Source: Paracoccus amoyensis (GTDB lineage: Bacteria > Pseudomonadota > Alphaproteobacteria > Rhodobacterales > Rhodobacteraceae). From it: a stretch of 64,000 bases of DNA. Positions within the stretch are counted from its first letter, which is position 1, and each line of letters starts with the position of its first letter. The notes under the pieces were generated by a model. That model did not search any database, had not been told where the DNA came from, and was given only the letters and a program-made list of their open reading frames with translations. Positions 25,986 through 35,346 of the stretch are shown here, piece after piece. The stretch lies in the NCBI RefSeq assembly GCF_014490725.1, contig NZ_JACOQL010000003.1:620001-684000 (forward strand), read 5' to 3'. The position numbers were made by a program, and so were the translations under genes.

Positions 25986-28262
25986 ATGACTGAAAGGCAG
26001 GGCAAGATGTCCGAAGCGAAGAAACTGGAATGGAATGTCAGCGGCATGGATTGCGCATCCTGCGTGACCAAGGTGACGCGGGCGGTGGAACGGATGCCGG
26101 GCGTCAGCGAGGTTTCGGTCGCGCTGATGGCCGAAAAGCTGACGGTGATGCTGGTGCCCGACACCACGCCGCCCGCCCGGATCGAGGAGGCGGTCAAGGC
26201 GCTTGGCTTCGGCATCGCGCCCAAGGGCCAGACCGCCGCGAAGAAGAAGGCTTTTGTGCTACCGGGGGAACCCGTTCCGGCGACGGCCGACGACCATGAC
26301 GACCACGATCACACCGGCCACAATCACACTGGCCACGATCACGCGGGCCATGATCATGCCGGTCATGGCCATGCCGATCCCGCCGACCGGGGCAAAAGCT
26401 GGTATCAGACCGGCAAGGGGCGGCTGGTGATCTTTACCGGCGCGCTCTTGGCGGCGGCCTGGGCGGTCAAGCTGCTGATGCCCGGCGCGATCGCCCATTG
26501 GGCCTTCATCGCCGCCTGTGTCATTGGCGTGGCGCCCGTCGCCCGGCGGGCCTGGGCCGCGCTGCGCATGGGCCAGCCCTTCACCATCGAAAGCCTGATG
26601 ACCATCGCCGCCATTGGCGCGCTGTTCATCGGCGCGGCCGAGGAAGCGGCGCTGGTCGTGTTCCTGTTCACCGTCGGCGAGGTGCTGGAAGGCGTGGCCG
26701 CCAACAAGGCCCGCGACGGCATCCGCGCACTGGCCAATCTGGTGCCCAAGACCGCCCTGCTGGTCGAGGGCACCGCCACCCGCGAGGTTCCCGCCGAGAC
26801 GTTGCAGATCGGCCAGATCGTGCTGGCCCGTCCCGGCGACCGCGTCCCCGCCGATGGCGAGATCATCGAGGGCACCTCGGGCGTCGATGACAGCCCGGTG
26901 ACCGGCGAAAGCGTTCCCGTCACCAAGGGTCCCGGCGATGCGGTCTTTGCCGGGTCGATCAACACCGAGGCGGCGCTGCGCATCCGCGTCACCAAGGCGG
27001 CCGAGGACAATACCATCGCCCGCATCATCCGCCTGGTCGAGGAGGCCGAGGAGGCCCGCGCGCCCACCGAACGCTTCATCGACCGCTTCAGCCGCTGGTA
27101 TATGCCGCTGATCGTGGCGCTGGCGGCGCTGGTCATCGTCGTGCCACCGCTGGCCACGGGCGCCGACTGGCAGACCTGGATCTATCGCGGGCTGACGCTT
27201 TTGCTGATCGGCTGCCCCTGTGCGCTGGTGATCTCGGTTCCCGCCTCCATCGCCTCGGCGCTGTCATCTGGCGCCCGGCGCGGGCTGCTGATGAAGGGCG
27301 GCGCGGTGATCGAGGCGGCCGCGAATGTCCATACGGTCGCCTTTGACAAGACCGGCACCCTGACCCATGGCCGCCCGCAAGTGGTGGATGTGGTGGCCCT
27401 GAACGGCGCCACCGAGGCCGAGGTGATCCGCCTTGCCGCCGCGGTCGAGGCCGGGTCGAGCCACCCGCTGGCGCAGGCGATCCTGCGCCGGGCCGAAGGG
27501 GTGGCGCTGCCCGCCGCCACCGCCGCGCGGGCGATCACCGGCAAGGGCGTCTCGGCCCAGGTCGAGGGGCGCAGCCTGACCGTCGCCAGCCCGCGCTTTG
27601 CCGTCGAACAAGGCGCGCTCGCGGGCGATACAGCAGCCCGCGCCACCGCGCTGGAGGATGAGGGCAAGACTGTCGCCGTGCTTTATGCGCCCGACGGTGC
27701 GCTTGGCCTGATCGCGCTGCGCGACGAACCGCGCGCCGATGCAGTGGACGCGGTGGCGCAGCTGCGCGCCATGGGCCTGACCCCCACGATCCTGACCGGC
27801 GACAACCCCCGCACCGCCGCCGCCATCGCCGACAGTCTGGGCACCGAGTTCCGCGCCGAGATGCTGCCCGAGGACAAGCTGAACACCATCCGCGACATGG
27901 CCGCGCATGGCGGCGTGATGATGGTCGGCGACGGCATCAATGACGCACCGGCGCTGAAGCAGGCCAGCGTCGGCGTGGCCATGGGATCGGGCACCGATGT
28001 GGCGCTGGAAACCGCCGATGCGGCGATCCTGCGCGACCGGGTGACGGATATTCCGGCGCTGATCCGGCTGGCCCGCGCCACCATGGCCAATATCCGCCAG
28101 AACGTGACCATCGCCCTGGGGCTGAAGGCGGTGTTTCTGGTCACGACGCTACTGGGCATCACCGGGTTGTGGATCGCCATTCTGGTCGATACCGGCGCCA
28201 CCGTGCTGGTCACGCTGAACGCCCTGCGGCTGCTGACCTTTAACCCCGACAGACCGACGTGA
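25986..28262 (+). CDS. heavy-metal P1B-type ATPase (ZntA-like)
   Basis: This ATP-driven Zn/Cd/Pb exporter of about 758 residues starts with a metal-binding domain containing GMDCASC (Cys23, Cys26). A His/Asp-rich linker near residues 100-135 follows, then eight transmembrane helices with the transport-site CPC (410-412). TGES, the phosphorylated DKTGT (Asp454), SSHPLAQ and GDGINDAP are all present. An alternative start at 26007 has a better Shine-Dalgarno sequence (AGGCAGGG) and removes 7 residues. Third gene of the metal module, 13 bases after the CDF stop. Confidence 0.96.
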   Translation: MTERQGKMSEAKKLEWNVSGMDCASCVTKVTRAVERMPGVSEVSVALMAEKLTVMLVPDTTPPARIEEAVKALGFGIAPKGQTAAKKKAFVLPGEPVPATADDHDDHDHTGHNHTGHDHAGHDHAGHGHADPADRGKSWYQTGKGRLVIFTGALLAAAWAVKLLMPGAIAHWAFIAACVIGVAPVARRAWAALRMGQPFTIESLMTIAAIGALFIGAAEEAALVVFLFTVGEVLEGVAANKARDGIRALANLVPKTALLVEGTATREVPAETLQIGQIVLARPGDRVPADGEIIEGTSGVDDSPVTGESVPVTKGPGDAVFAGSINTEAALRIRVTKAAEDNTIARIIRLVEEAEEARAPTERFIDRFSRWYMPLIVALAALVIVVPPLATGADWQTWIYRGLTLLLIGCPCALVISVPASIASALSSGARRGLLMKGGAVIEAAANVHTVAFDKTGTLTHGRPQVVDVVALNGATEAEVIRLAAAVEAGSSHPLAQAILRRAEGVALPAATAARAITGKGVSAQVEGRSLTVASPRFAVEQGALAGDTAARATALEDEGKTVAVLYAPDGALGLIALRDEPRADAVDAVAQLRAMGLTPTILTGDNPRTAAAIADSLGTEFRAEMLPEDKLNTIRDMAAHGGVMMVGDGINDAPALKQASVGVAMGSGTDVALETADAAILRDRVTDIPALIRLARATMANIRQNVTIALGLKAVFLVTTLLGITGLWIAILVDTGATVLVTLNALRLLTFNPDRPT

Positions 28263-28402
28263 CGACCTGCGCAGTGCCATGTGCTGCGCGGCCTTCCATG
28301 CAGGCTCGGGCAAAGCGCCCTCGACATTCTCGACTCCACCTGCCCTCGGAACCTGTTCGGGCCGGTGTTGAACGCGGTGCTGGCAAATCAGCCGAACTCG
28401 CC

Positions 28403-28419
28403 CCCCCACGAGGTGGGGG
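28403..28419. terminator. GC-rich hairpin between convergent metal and TRAP genes
   Basis: CCCCCAC (28403-28409) pairs with GTGGGGG (28413-28419) with a 3-base loop, in the 285-base gap between the ATPase (+) and the TRAP permease (-). There is no T run. The rest of the gap shows no gene. Confidence 0.5.
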
Positions 28420-28547
28420 CGCCCGGCCAAGGTGTTGTTACAGACAGAAGCAAGACATCCGAAACGGTCGCAGCGTTCTTCGAAAGACAGGGAGATCGGT
28501 GAAGCTCGCGTTATCCGTGCACCGAGCACCCTGCATGAGCCGGCACC

Positions 28548-30497
28548 TCACAAGATACCTGTGACGACTGCCGGGAAAGCCATGCAAATCCCGATCAGCG
28601 CCGCCATGGCCAGCACATAGGGCATGACCCCGGCAAAGATGTCCTGCAGGCTGCACAAGTCCCCGACCGTGCTTTTGACCACGAAGACGCTGATTCCGAA
28701 GGGGGGCGTCAACAGCCCCATCTCGACCGCGATAATGGTGACGATGCCGAACCAGATCAGCACATCGGGGCCGATGATCCCCGTTCCCAGTGTCGTCACC
28801 AGCGGCACCACCATAGGCACGGTGATGACGATGATCGACGTCGAGTCGAGGAACATCCCCATCACGATCACCACCAGCAGGAACAGCACGATCACGCCCC
28901 AGAAGCCAAAGCCCGAGTCGACCGCGTATTGCACCATCTGCGCCGGCAGAGTGGACATGACCAGTGCCTTGGTCAGCACGCTGGCACCGATGACCAGAGA
29001 CAGGACCGCAACGGTGATCTGCCCGGTCTCGCGCAGCACGTTCCACAGGTTCGCGCGGGTCAGGCGGCGACGCAGGATGGTCACGATCATTGTGGCGAAG
29101 GCGCCGACCGCCCCCGCCTGTGTCGGCGTGAACCAGCCCAGATAGATGCCGCCCAGAACGATGCCGACCAGCACCACGATGGGGAGCAGGCGCCGGGCGG
29201 AACTGGCCAGCGTTTCGGGTTCCAGATCATCATTGCCGGTGGGCTGACCGACAAAATCGGGGCGGAACTTCGCCAGCAGGATGATGGTGATACAGAAGAT
29301 CAGCGCCATCAGGATCCCCGGCACCATCGCCGCCAGAAACAGTTTGCCGACCGATGTTTCGGTGACGAAGCCGAAGATGATCAGCAGCAGGCTGGGCGGG
29401 ATCAGCATGCCCAGGATCGACGACCCCGCCACCGTGCCGGTGGCGAAACGCGGCGTATAGCCATGTGCGACCATCTGCGGCACCGCCACGCGCGAGAAGA
29501 TGGCCGACGAGGCGATCGAGATGCCGGTAATTGCCGCAAAGACCGCATTGGCTGCGACCGTGGCAATCCCAAGGCCACCCAGCAATTTCCTCGTCCACCA
29601 CGCGGCCACCCGATAGGCATCGCGGCCAATGTCAGAGATATCGGTAAAAAGCCCCATCAGCACGAATAGCGGGACGACGCCGAAATCGAATTTGTTGATC
29701 GTGCCCGTGGCCGAGGTCTTCAGCGAATTCAGCGCCACGTTCGGATTATCCCGGATCAGCCAGATCCCGACCACGCCGACGACGCCCAGAACCACAGCGA
29801 CATGCATCCCCGCCATCAATAGCACCAGCAGGAACAGGATCGCCAGGATGCCCAGCGTGGTGCGGCTGAAATCGCCTGTCGCAACCAGCCAGACAGCACC
29901 GATGACGACCGCCACGCCGATCAGCGCCGGCACCAGCCAGCGGCCCCGCCCGCGCGTCAGCATCTCGGGCAACTGCCGCGCCACGTCGGTGGCCTCAAGC
30001 AGGAACTGAATCGTGGCGGCTGCGCAGCCAATGGCGGTCAGCAGCTTGAAGGGCCATGTCGGCAGCGTAAAGACGCCGCTGGCGCCGATGAACTCCCCGC
30101 CTCTGAAGGCACTGGCATAATCGCCCCACAACACCCAGGTCAGAGCGCCGAACAGCACGCCCCCGATCAGCAGGAACAGCATGTTCAGCACCGCCGCCGC
30201 CGCTGGATCGGCCTTGGCCAGTGGCGCGAACAGAAAGTCCGCGCGCGTCAGCCGACCATGGGCCAGCGCATGGGCCAATTGCAGGAACACCACCGGCACG
30301 ATGGTCTGCTCGACCACCTCGACGACGCCGTAAAGCGGCTGCGAAAACAGCGCGAGGCCCGCAACATCGGCGCAGATCAGCAGCATCAGCACGAAAATCC
30401 AGATCGTGCCGAGCGCCGACAGCCCACCGGTCACCTGACCGTAAGCCCGCGTGACCAGCCCTTCGGGGGCCATGGGCGTCTCATCCGATTGCAGCAT
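28548..30497 (-). CDS. TRAP transporter fused small+large permease (DctQ-DctM)
   Basis: This is the membrane part of a tripartite ATP-independent transporter, 649 residues, sodium-coupled uptake of an organic acid. Residues 1-170 correspond to the four-helix DctQ subunit and the rest to DctM (IPPSLLLIIFG, FTPTQAGAVGAFA, GMFLDSTSIIVI, LTPPFGISVFVV). Fused QM proteins are known in the family. The start is ATG 30497 with AAGGAGG upstream; a longer frame to 30599 would run into the binding-protein gene. It follows the DctP gene and lies beside aromatic-degradation genes, so an aromatic acid is a plausible substrate. Confidence 0.93.
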   Translation of the reverse strand: MLQSDETPMAPEGLVTRAYGQVTGGLSALGTIWIFVLMLLICADVAGLALFSQPLYGVVEVVEQTIVPVVFLQLAHALAHGRLTRADFLFAPLAKADPAAAAVLNMLFLLIGGVLFGALTWVLWGDYASAFRGGEFIGASGVFTLPTWPFKLLTAIGCAAATIQFLLEATDVARQLPEMLTRGRGRWLVPALIGVAVVIGAVWLVATGDFSRTTLGILAILFLLVLLMAGMHVAVVLGVVGVVGIWLIRDNPNVALNSLKTSATGTINKFDFGVVPLFVLMGLFTDISDIGRDAYRVAAWWTRKLLGGLGIATVAANAVFAAITGISIASSAIFSRVAVPQMVAHGYTPRFATGTVAGSSILGMLIPPSLLLIIFGFVTETSVGKLFLAAMVPGILMALIFCITIILLAKFRPDFVGQPTGNDDLEPETLASSARRLLPIVVLVGIVLGGIYLGWFTPTQAGAVGAFATMIVTILRRRLTRANLWNVLRETGQITVAVLSLVIGASVLTKALVMSTLPAQMVQYAVDSGFGFWGVIVLFLLVVIVMGMFLDSTSIIVITVPMVVPLVTTLGTGIIGPDVLIWFGIVTIIAVEMGLLTPPFGISVFVVKSTVGDLCSLQDIFAGVMPYVLAMAALIGICMAFPAVVTGIL

Positions 30498-30534
30498 CTT
30501 ATCCTCCTTGGGGCTGGCGCGGGCGCCGCTTCGG

Positions 30535-31581
30535 TTACTCGACCTTCCAGTCGCGGGCGGGGGTGGCGCCGGCTTCGCGGATCGCGGCCATATAGGCATC
30601 CAGCATCACCTTGCCCTCGGGCAGTTTCGCGGCCCATTGCCCGGCCAGATCGGGCAGTGCATCGACCCATTTCTGCCGCTCGGCTGCGGGCAGCGTGGTC
30701 AGCGTTACCTTGGGATCGGCGGCAAGCTCGGTCAGGATCGTGTCATAGCGATCCTTCAGGATTTCCGCGTTGCGGGCGCTGTATTCGGGGCCAAGCTCGG
30801 TCAGGACTTGCTGCACGTCGCCCGGCAGCCCATCCCAGATGTCCTTGTTCACCCCGAACCCGCCGATGAAATTCGCCCCGACGCCGACCAGTGTCACATA
30901 GGGCGCAACCTCTTGGATTTTCAGCGGATGCGCACCGGTCACGATCGAAATGACGCCATCCGCAACACCGGTTTCAATCTGGTTGTAGTAGGTCGGAAGC
31001 GCACCGTTCACCGGGACCGCCCCGATGGCCGCCATCCAGGGCGCGGTCGGACCGGGTGCCAGAATCTTGCGGCCCTTCAGGTCGTCGATCGAGTCGACCG
31101 GAAACGTGGTATAGAGGTGATAGGTATCCGCCCCGGTTGCGCCCAGAAAGACGACATTGTTATCCTCCCATTCGGCTTTCAGGGCCGGAACCTCATCATA
31201 GAGGCGGTTGAAGACCTGCATCTGAAGATCATAATCGTCGGTGGCGAATGGGGTGAAATAGGTCAGGTTGTCATAGGGCATCTTGCTTTCTTCCCAAAGC
31301 GAGCCGATCCAACCCGCATCGGTGATACCGTCTCCGACGGCCTCCAGCGTGTCACCGAAACTGTAAAGCGCACCGCCATAGGATTCCGTCCAGACGATGC
31401 TGTTCTCGGATCCCATGGCCCTCAGACGCTCATTGGTTTTCGCGACGATCACCTCTTGCAGCGGCGCGATCCAGGGGATCTGGATGGCGTGGCTTGCCGA
31501 GATGGTCAGGTTAATTTCTTCGGCCCCGGCCATTGGTGCCAGGACGGCCAGTGCGGTGGCGGTCGCGCAGATGGTTTTCAT
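30535..31581 (-). CDS. dctP: TRAP transporter solute-binding protein (DctP family)
   Basis: This periplasmic binding protein has about 348 residues. The signal peptide (MKTICATATALAVLAPMAGA) starts at ATG 31581 with AAAGGAG upstream. The body has the DctP layout, including GPTAPWMAAIGAVPVNGALPTYYNQIETGV, the stretch that holds the conserved carboxylate-binding Arg or its substitute in this family. It is co-oriented with the fused permease and separated from it by 37 bases. The ligand is unknown; the neighbours suggest an aromatic or ring-cleavage acid. Confidence 0.93.
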   Translation of the reverse strand: MKTICATATALAVLAPMAGAEEINLTISASHAIQIPWIAPLQEVIVAKTNERLRAMGSENSIVWTESYGGALYSFGDTLEAVGDGITDAGWIGSLWEESKMPYDNLTYFTPFATDDYDLQMQVFNRLYDEVPALKAEWEDNNVVFLGATGADTYHLYTTFPVDSIDDLKGRKILAPGPTAPWMAAIGAVPVNGALPTYYNQIETGVADGVISIVTGAHPLKIQEVAPYVTLVGVGANFIGGFGVNKDIWDGLPGDVQQVLTELGPEYSARNAEILKDRYDTILTELAADPKVTLTTLPAAERQKWVDALPDLAGQWAAKLPEGKVMLDAYMAAIREAGATPARDWKVE

Positions 31582-31720
31582 GGGGTTTCTCCTTTTTTCG
31601 GGCTTGTGTCGGGTCAAACCTGCCCGTCGGCTGCGAATGGGTCGCGCCGTGCGTTGCTGGTTCGGTGGCTGATGGCTCTGGGCCGGCTCCGTGCGCCGCC
31701 CCGGCCCTTCTGGTTTTGGA

Positions 31721-33496
31721 TCAGGCCGCCAGCGCGTCGCGATCCTGCCGGGCAAGGATCTGACTCAGTGCGGCCCCCAGCGCCTGTTCGGGGGCCTCGA
31801 CCATCACATCGGCACGCCAACCGACATAGTTGTCGGGCCTGACCAGAATGGCCCCGTCTTCCTGCACACCGCTTTGATAATACCAGTCGGCATAGATATC
31901 ATGCGCATCGCTGCCATCGGGACCGATCGAGACCACTGGCAGGTCAAGCCCCAGCTTCTTCCCCACAGCGGCGGCGGCCGCGCGCCAATCCTCGCCCCCC
32001 GGCCCGGTCAGCAGGACAAAGCGTCCCTTGCCGCCCAGATCGACCGACGAGACCCGTTTGCCGCCGTGATCCAGCCAGACATGCGGCAACCGCGCACCGG
32101 GCCAAGTGGTTGGGTGATAGTAAAGCTCGGGATCACGGATGAATTCGGGTTCCGGCGTGCCATCGGACACCACCGCACCCGAGGCATAACGGGTGCCCAA
32201 TTCCACCCCATGAGTGTTGAATTCGTAGTTTTTTCGCCGGATCGCGTCGTTCAGCGCACGGCGCTGCGCCTTGGCATCGTCCGAGGCCCCCTTGCGCGCC
32301 GCCATCAGTTCCTCGACCCGCACCGGATCGTCGCTGGCGGTCATGCCAAGCGCGTCGAAGATCGGCGGATAGTCCTTGATCGAGTTATTGGCGCGGCTGA
32401 CGATGGTTTCGGCGACCGGCACACGCTCGACCGAATAGCTGTCCAAAAGCCCCGGCCCCGCCTGCCCTTTCAACACCGCAGCCAGTTTCCACGCCAGATT
32501 ATAGGCGTCCTGGATGCTGGTGTTCGACCCCAGCCCGTTCAGCGGCGGGTGACGGTGGACCGCGTCGCCCATGCAGAAAACCCGGCCCTTTGAAAACTCG
32601 GTCGCCCACATGTTGTTGACCGTCCAGGTCGAGGTCGATCGGATCGTCACCGGGATGGTATCGTCGCCGATGAGTTGATGGACGATCTTCACCGCCTCGT
32701 CATCGGTCAGCTTCAACTCTCCCTTGCTGGTATCATAGCCCCAGATCGCCAGCCATTCGTTCCACGGCCGGACCATGCGCACCACACCTGCCCCGATCCC
32801 GCCGGTCCGGGCGCCCGGCTGCAAAACCCAGTAAAGCACGCTGGGCCGGTGGGCCACGAACTTGGTCAGATCGGCGTCAAACAGGATATTCATGCTGCCC
32901 GACAACGCCATCTGACCCGTCATCGGCAAGCCCAACTGTTCCGCCACCGCGCTGCGGGCGCCATCGGCGCCGATCATATAACGGGCACGGATCGGAAATT
33001 CCTGACTCGACAGCCGGTCGCGCACATGGGCGGTGACGCCCCCGTCGTCCTGGTCCAGCCGCAGGAATTCGGTATTGAACCGTATCTTGCCGCCACGCGA
33101 GGCCGCAGCCTCCAGCAGCAGCGGCTCCATATAGGTCTGGGGGATGTCGCAGATCTCGGTCGGGCTGGCCAGTTCGTAGTCGGCCTTGCGCGCCGGATGG
33201 TTGCCCCAGGACAGCACGCGGCCGAACTCCTCGCCCGCAAGGCTATGGCAAAACACATTGTTGGCCATCAGCTTCTGCTTGCTGGCCAGAGCCATCGCCC
33301 GATCCTCGATCCCCAGATCGCGCAGCACCTGCATGGTGCCTTGGTTGGTGATATGGGCGCGAGGTGTGTTCGCCAGCCAACCGTATTTGTTGATGACCAG
33401 GTTTTCGATCCCATACATCGATAGCAGCGCCGAAGCCGCAAGCCCCGCCGGGCCCGCGCCCACGATCAGCACATCGGTGGAAATTCCGTCAGCCAT
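31721..33496 (-). CDS. FAD-dependent phenol hydroxylase-type monooxygenase (TfdB/PheA class)
   Basis: This class A flavoprotein hydroxylase of 591 residues adds a hydroxyl to a phenolic ring using NAD(P)H and oxygen. The FAD loop is DVLIVGAGPAGLAASALL, the DG motif is YMIGADGARSAVAEQLG, and the GD motif is FCMGDAVHRHPPLNGLGSNTSIQDAYNLAWK. A C-terminal thioredoxin-like domain follows. These features match 2,4-dichlorophenol and phenol 2-monooxygenases. The start at 33496 has GAGGAGG upstream. It is the first gene of the minus-strand unit with the TRAP genes and is divergent from the GntR regulator. Confidence 0.93.
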   Translation of the reverse strand: MADGISTDVLIVGAGPAGLAASALLSMYGIENLVINKYGWLANTPRAHITNQGTMQVLRDLGIEDRAMALASKQKLMANNVFCHSLAGEEFGRVLSWGNHPARKADYELASPTEICDIPQTYMEPLLLEAAASRGGKIRFNTEFLRLDQDDGGVTAHVRDRLSSQEFPIRARYMIGADGARSAVAEQLGLPMTGQMALSGSMNILFDADLTKFVAHRPSVLYWVLQPGARTGGIGAGVVRMVRPWNEWLAIWGYDTSKGELKLTDDEAVKIVHQLIGDDTIPVTIRSTSTWTVNNMWATEFSKGRVFCMGDAVHRHPPLNGLGSNTSIQDAYNLAWKLAAVLKGQAGPGLLDSYSVERVPVAETIVSRANNSIKDYPPIFDALGMTASDDPVRVEELMAARKGASDDAKAQRRALNDAIRRKNYEFNTHGVELGTRYASGAVVSDGTPEPEFIRDPELYYHPTTWPGARLPHVWLDHGGKRVSSVDLGGKGRFVLLTGPGGEDWRAAAAAVGKKLGLDLPVVSIGPDGSDAHDIYADWYYQSGVQEDGAILVRPDNYVGWRADVMVEAPEQALGAALSQILARQDRDALAA

Positions 33497-33552
33497 CGCA
33501 GCTCCTCCTCTGCCGAAGTTACGAATCATCCATTATTTGACGATTAAGATAG

Positions 33553-33568
33553 ATATTTTCGAAAATCA
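33553..33568. promoter_or_regulatory. GntR operator candidate, copy 1
   Basis: ATATTTTCGAAAATCA contains the perfect 12-base palindrome ATTTTCGAAAAT (33555-33566). It lies between the divergent hydroxylase and GntR genes. The reverse complement of this 16-mer occurs again at 34395-34410. Confidence 0.7.
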
Positions 33569-33698
33569 ATAATAACATCGAATTTATGGATCTGGCCAGC
33601 AACGCCCTCTGCCGGCTGGATCATCGAACTTTGCGTTGATCTTCGAACCATGTGATAAGCAACTGCCGACGAACCGGCGAAAATCGAAAGGACATCCG

Positions 33699-34397
33699 AT
33701 GACCATGCCCCTGCGGTCCGATGGGGACGGCAAGACCCTGATGGCCTCGGTCTACGACCGGCTGCGTGGCGATATCGTCGATGGAGAGCTGCGCCCCGGC
33801 GCGCGGCTACGATTTGATGAGTTGAAGGAAAGCTACGGGGTCGGCCTGTCACCCCTACGCGAGGCGCTGACCCGGCTAGCCGCCGAAAAGCTGGTCATTC
33901 TGGAGGAACACAAGGGCTTTCGCGTCGCGCCGATCTCGCGCTCGGATCTGAATGACCTGCTGTTCATGCGTCAGGAAATTGAATCGTTGGCAATCCGCAG
34001 GGCCATCGAACGAGGTGACGATCAATGGGAATCGGCCGTGGTTGCCACGATACACGCCCTTGGCAAGCGCGACAGCCTGACCGAAGGCGGCCATATCGAC
34101 CCGGAATGGGAAAGACGCCACCGGGCCTTTCATGACAGCCTGGTCGCAGCCTGCGATTCGCCCCGCCTACTGCTGTATCGCCAGCAACTGACCGATCATG
34201 CCGACCGCTATCGCAAGCTGTCGCACCACTATTCATCATCCGGGCGCGACCATCTGTCGGAACATTGCGCCCTGTCCGATGCGGTGATCGCCCGCGATGC
34301 CGATCTGGCCAATCAATTGATCCGAAAACACCTTTTGCGAACGGTCGAGATTATCTTGTCAGGCGAAGATCTGCAAAAAACAGGTTTTGACGACTGA
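33699..34397 (+). CDS. GntR-family regulator with FCD ligand domain
   Basis: This 232-residue protein has an N-terminal winged helix (YDRLRGDIVDGELRPGARLRFDEL, then LSPLREALTRLAAEKLV) and an all-helical FCD effector domain with metal or carboxylate ligands (ERRHRAFHDSLVAAC, HADRY, EHCALSDAVIARD). FCD-type GntR proteins usually respond to organic acids. It sits between two divergent catabolic units and its gene is bracketed by two copies of one palindrome. The second copy overlaps its own stop codon. The start at 33699 has GAAAGGA upstream. Confidence 0.93.
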   Translation: MTMPLRSDGDGKTLMASVYDRLRGDIVDGELRPGARLRFDELKESYGVGLSPLREALTRLAAEKLVILEEHKGFRVAPISRSDLNDLLFMRQEIESLAIRRAIERGDDQWESAVVATIHALGKRDSLTEGGHIDPEWERRHRAFHDSLVAACDSPRLLLYRQQLTDHADRYRKLSHHYSSSGRDHLSEHCALSDAVIARDADLANQLIRKHLLRTVEIILSGEDLQKTGFDD

Positions 34398-34410
34398 TTT
34401 TCGAAAATAT
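34395..34410. promoter_or_regulatory. GntR operator candidate, copy 2
   Basis: TGATTTTCGAAAATAT is the exact reverse complement of the 16-base element at 33553-33568. Its first three bases are the TGA stop of the GntR gene, and it lies 74 bases before the start of the downstream catabolic genes. Confidence 0.7.
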
Positions 34411-34483
34411 TATTGATTATCGATTAAACTTCTCTTATCTCTAGTTCATCCAAGGGACGAACCAGAGATCGGAGGAGACAACG

Positions 34484-35307
34484 ATGCGAGTGACGAGTTA
34501 TGACCGTAACGGCACCACTGGGGTCGCCGTCAAACGCGAGACGGATTGGGCCGATTTGGGTTCGGTCGATCTGGTCGAAGTGCTGAACGGCGTCCATGCC
34601 GACAAGGTGGTCTCGGCCCCGGCGCTGGACGAGGGCACCGTGAAGAACGCCCCGCCGCTGGCCCGTCCCGGCAAGATCATCTGCGTCGGCTTGAACTATT
34701 CCGACCACACCGATGAATCGCCCTATGAGCAGCCCGACTATCCGACGCTGTTCCCGCGTTTCACCACCAGCCTGATCGCCGATGGTGCCGCCATCATCCG
34801 CCCTCAGGTCTCGAAGGACCTGGATTACGAAGGCGAGCTGGTCGCCATCATCGGCAAGCGCGGGCGTCACATCCCCAAGGATCGGGCGCTGGACCATGTT
34901 GCCGGTTATTCGATCTTCAATGACGGCTCGCTGCGGGACTATCAGTTCAAGTCGCCGCAATGGACAGTCGGCAAGAATTTTGACGGCACCGGCGCCTTCG
35001 GGCCACATGCGGTTTCAGCCGATGAACTGCCGGCCGGCGCCAAGGGACTGCGGTTGCAGACCCGCCTGAACGGGCAGACCGTGCAGGACGCCAATACCAA
35101 TGACATGATCTATTCGGTCGAGGATCTGATCTCGATCATTTCCGAGGCTATCACGCTGGAACCCGGCGATCTGATCGTCACGGCACGCCCGCGGGGATCG
35201 GCATGGCCCGCGACCCCAAGCTTTACATGAAGCCCGGCGACGTGGTCGAGGTCGAGATCGAAGGCATCGGCACGTTGCGCAACCCGGTCGAGGACGAGGT
35301 CGTCTGA
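34484..35307 (+). pseudogene. fumarylacetoacetate-hydrolase-family protein, frameshifted near its end
   Basis: FAH-family enzymes hydrolyse or decarboxylate ring-cleavage products. The frame from ATG 34484 (GGAGGA upstream) shows VGLNYSDHTDE, DLDYEGELVAIIGKRGRHI, the metal-ligand region and IFNDGSLRDYQFK. Near 35181-35183 the family motif IVTGTPAGIG is spoiled: a missing base, probably one G of a GGG run, sends the frame to a stop at 35230. In the corrected frame the text continues [20 protein letters not shown] and ends at TGA 35307. The gene is either truncated by about 26 conserved residues or carries a sequencing error. It is the first gene of the 34484-39498 plus-strand unit. Confidence 0.8.
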
Positions 35308-35346
35308 TCCGGATCCGGCAATCCTGAGGAGGAGGAGGAGGCCAAA

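Noticed and set aside
28548..30497. The TRAP fusion as two genes joined by a sequencing error
   Set aside because: The frame is continuous through a normal linker, and fused DctQ-DctM proteins are a known arrangement.
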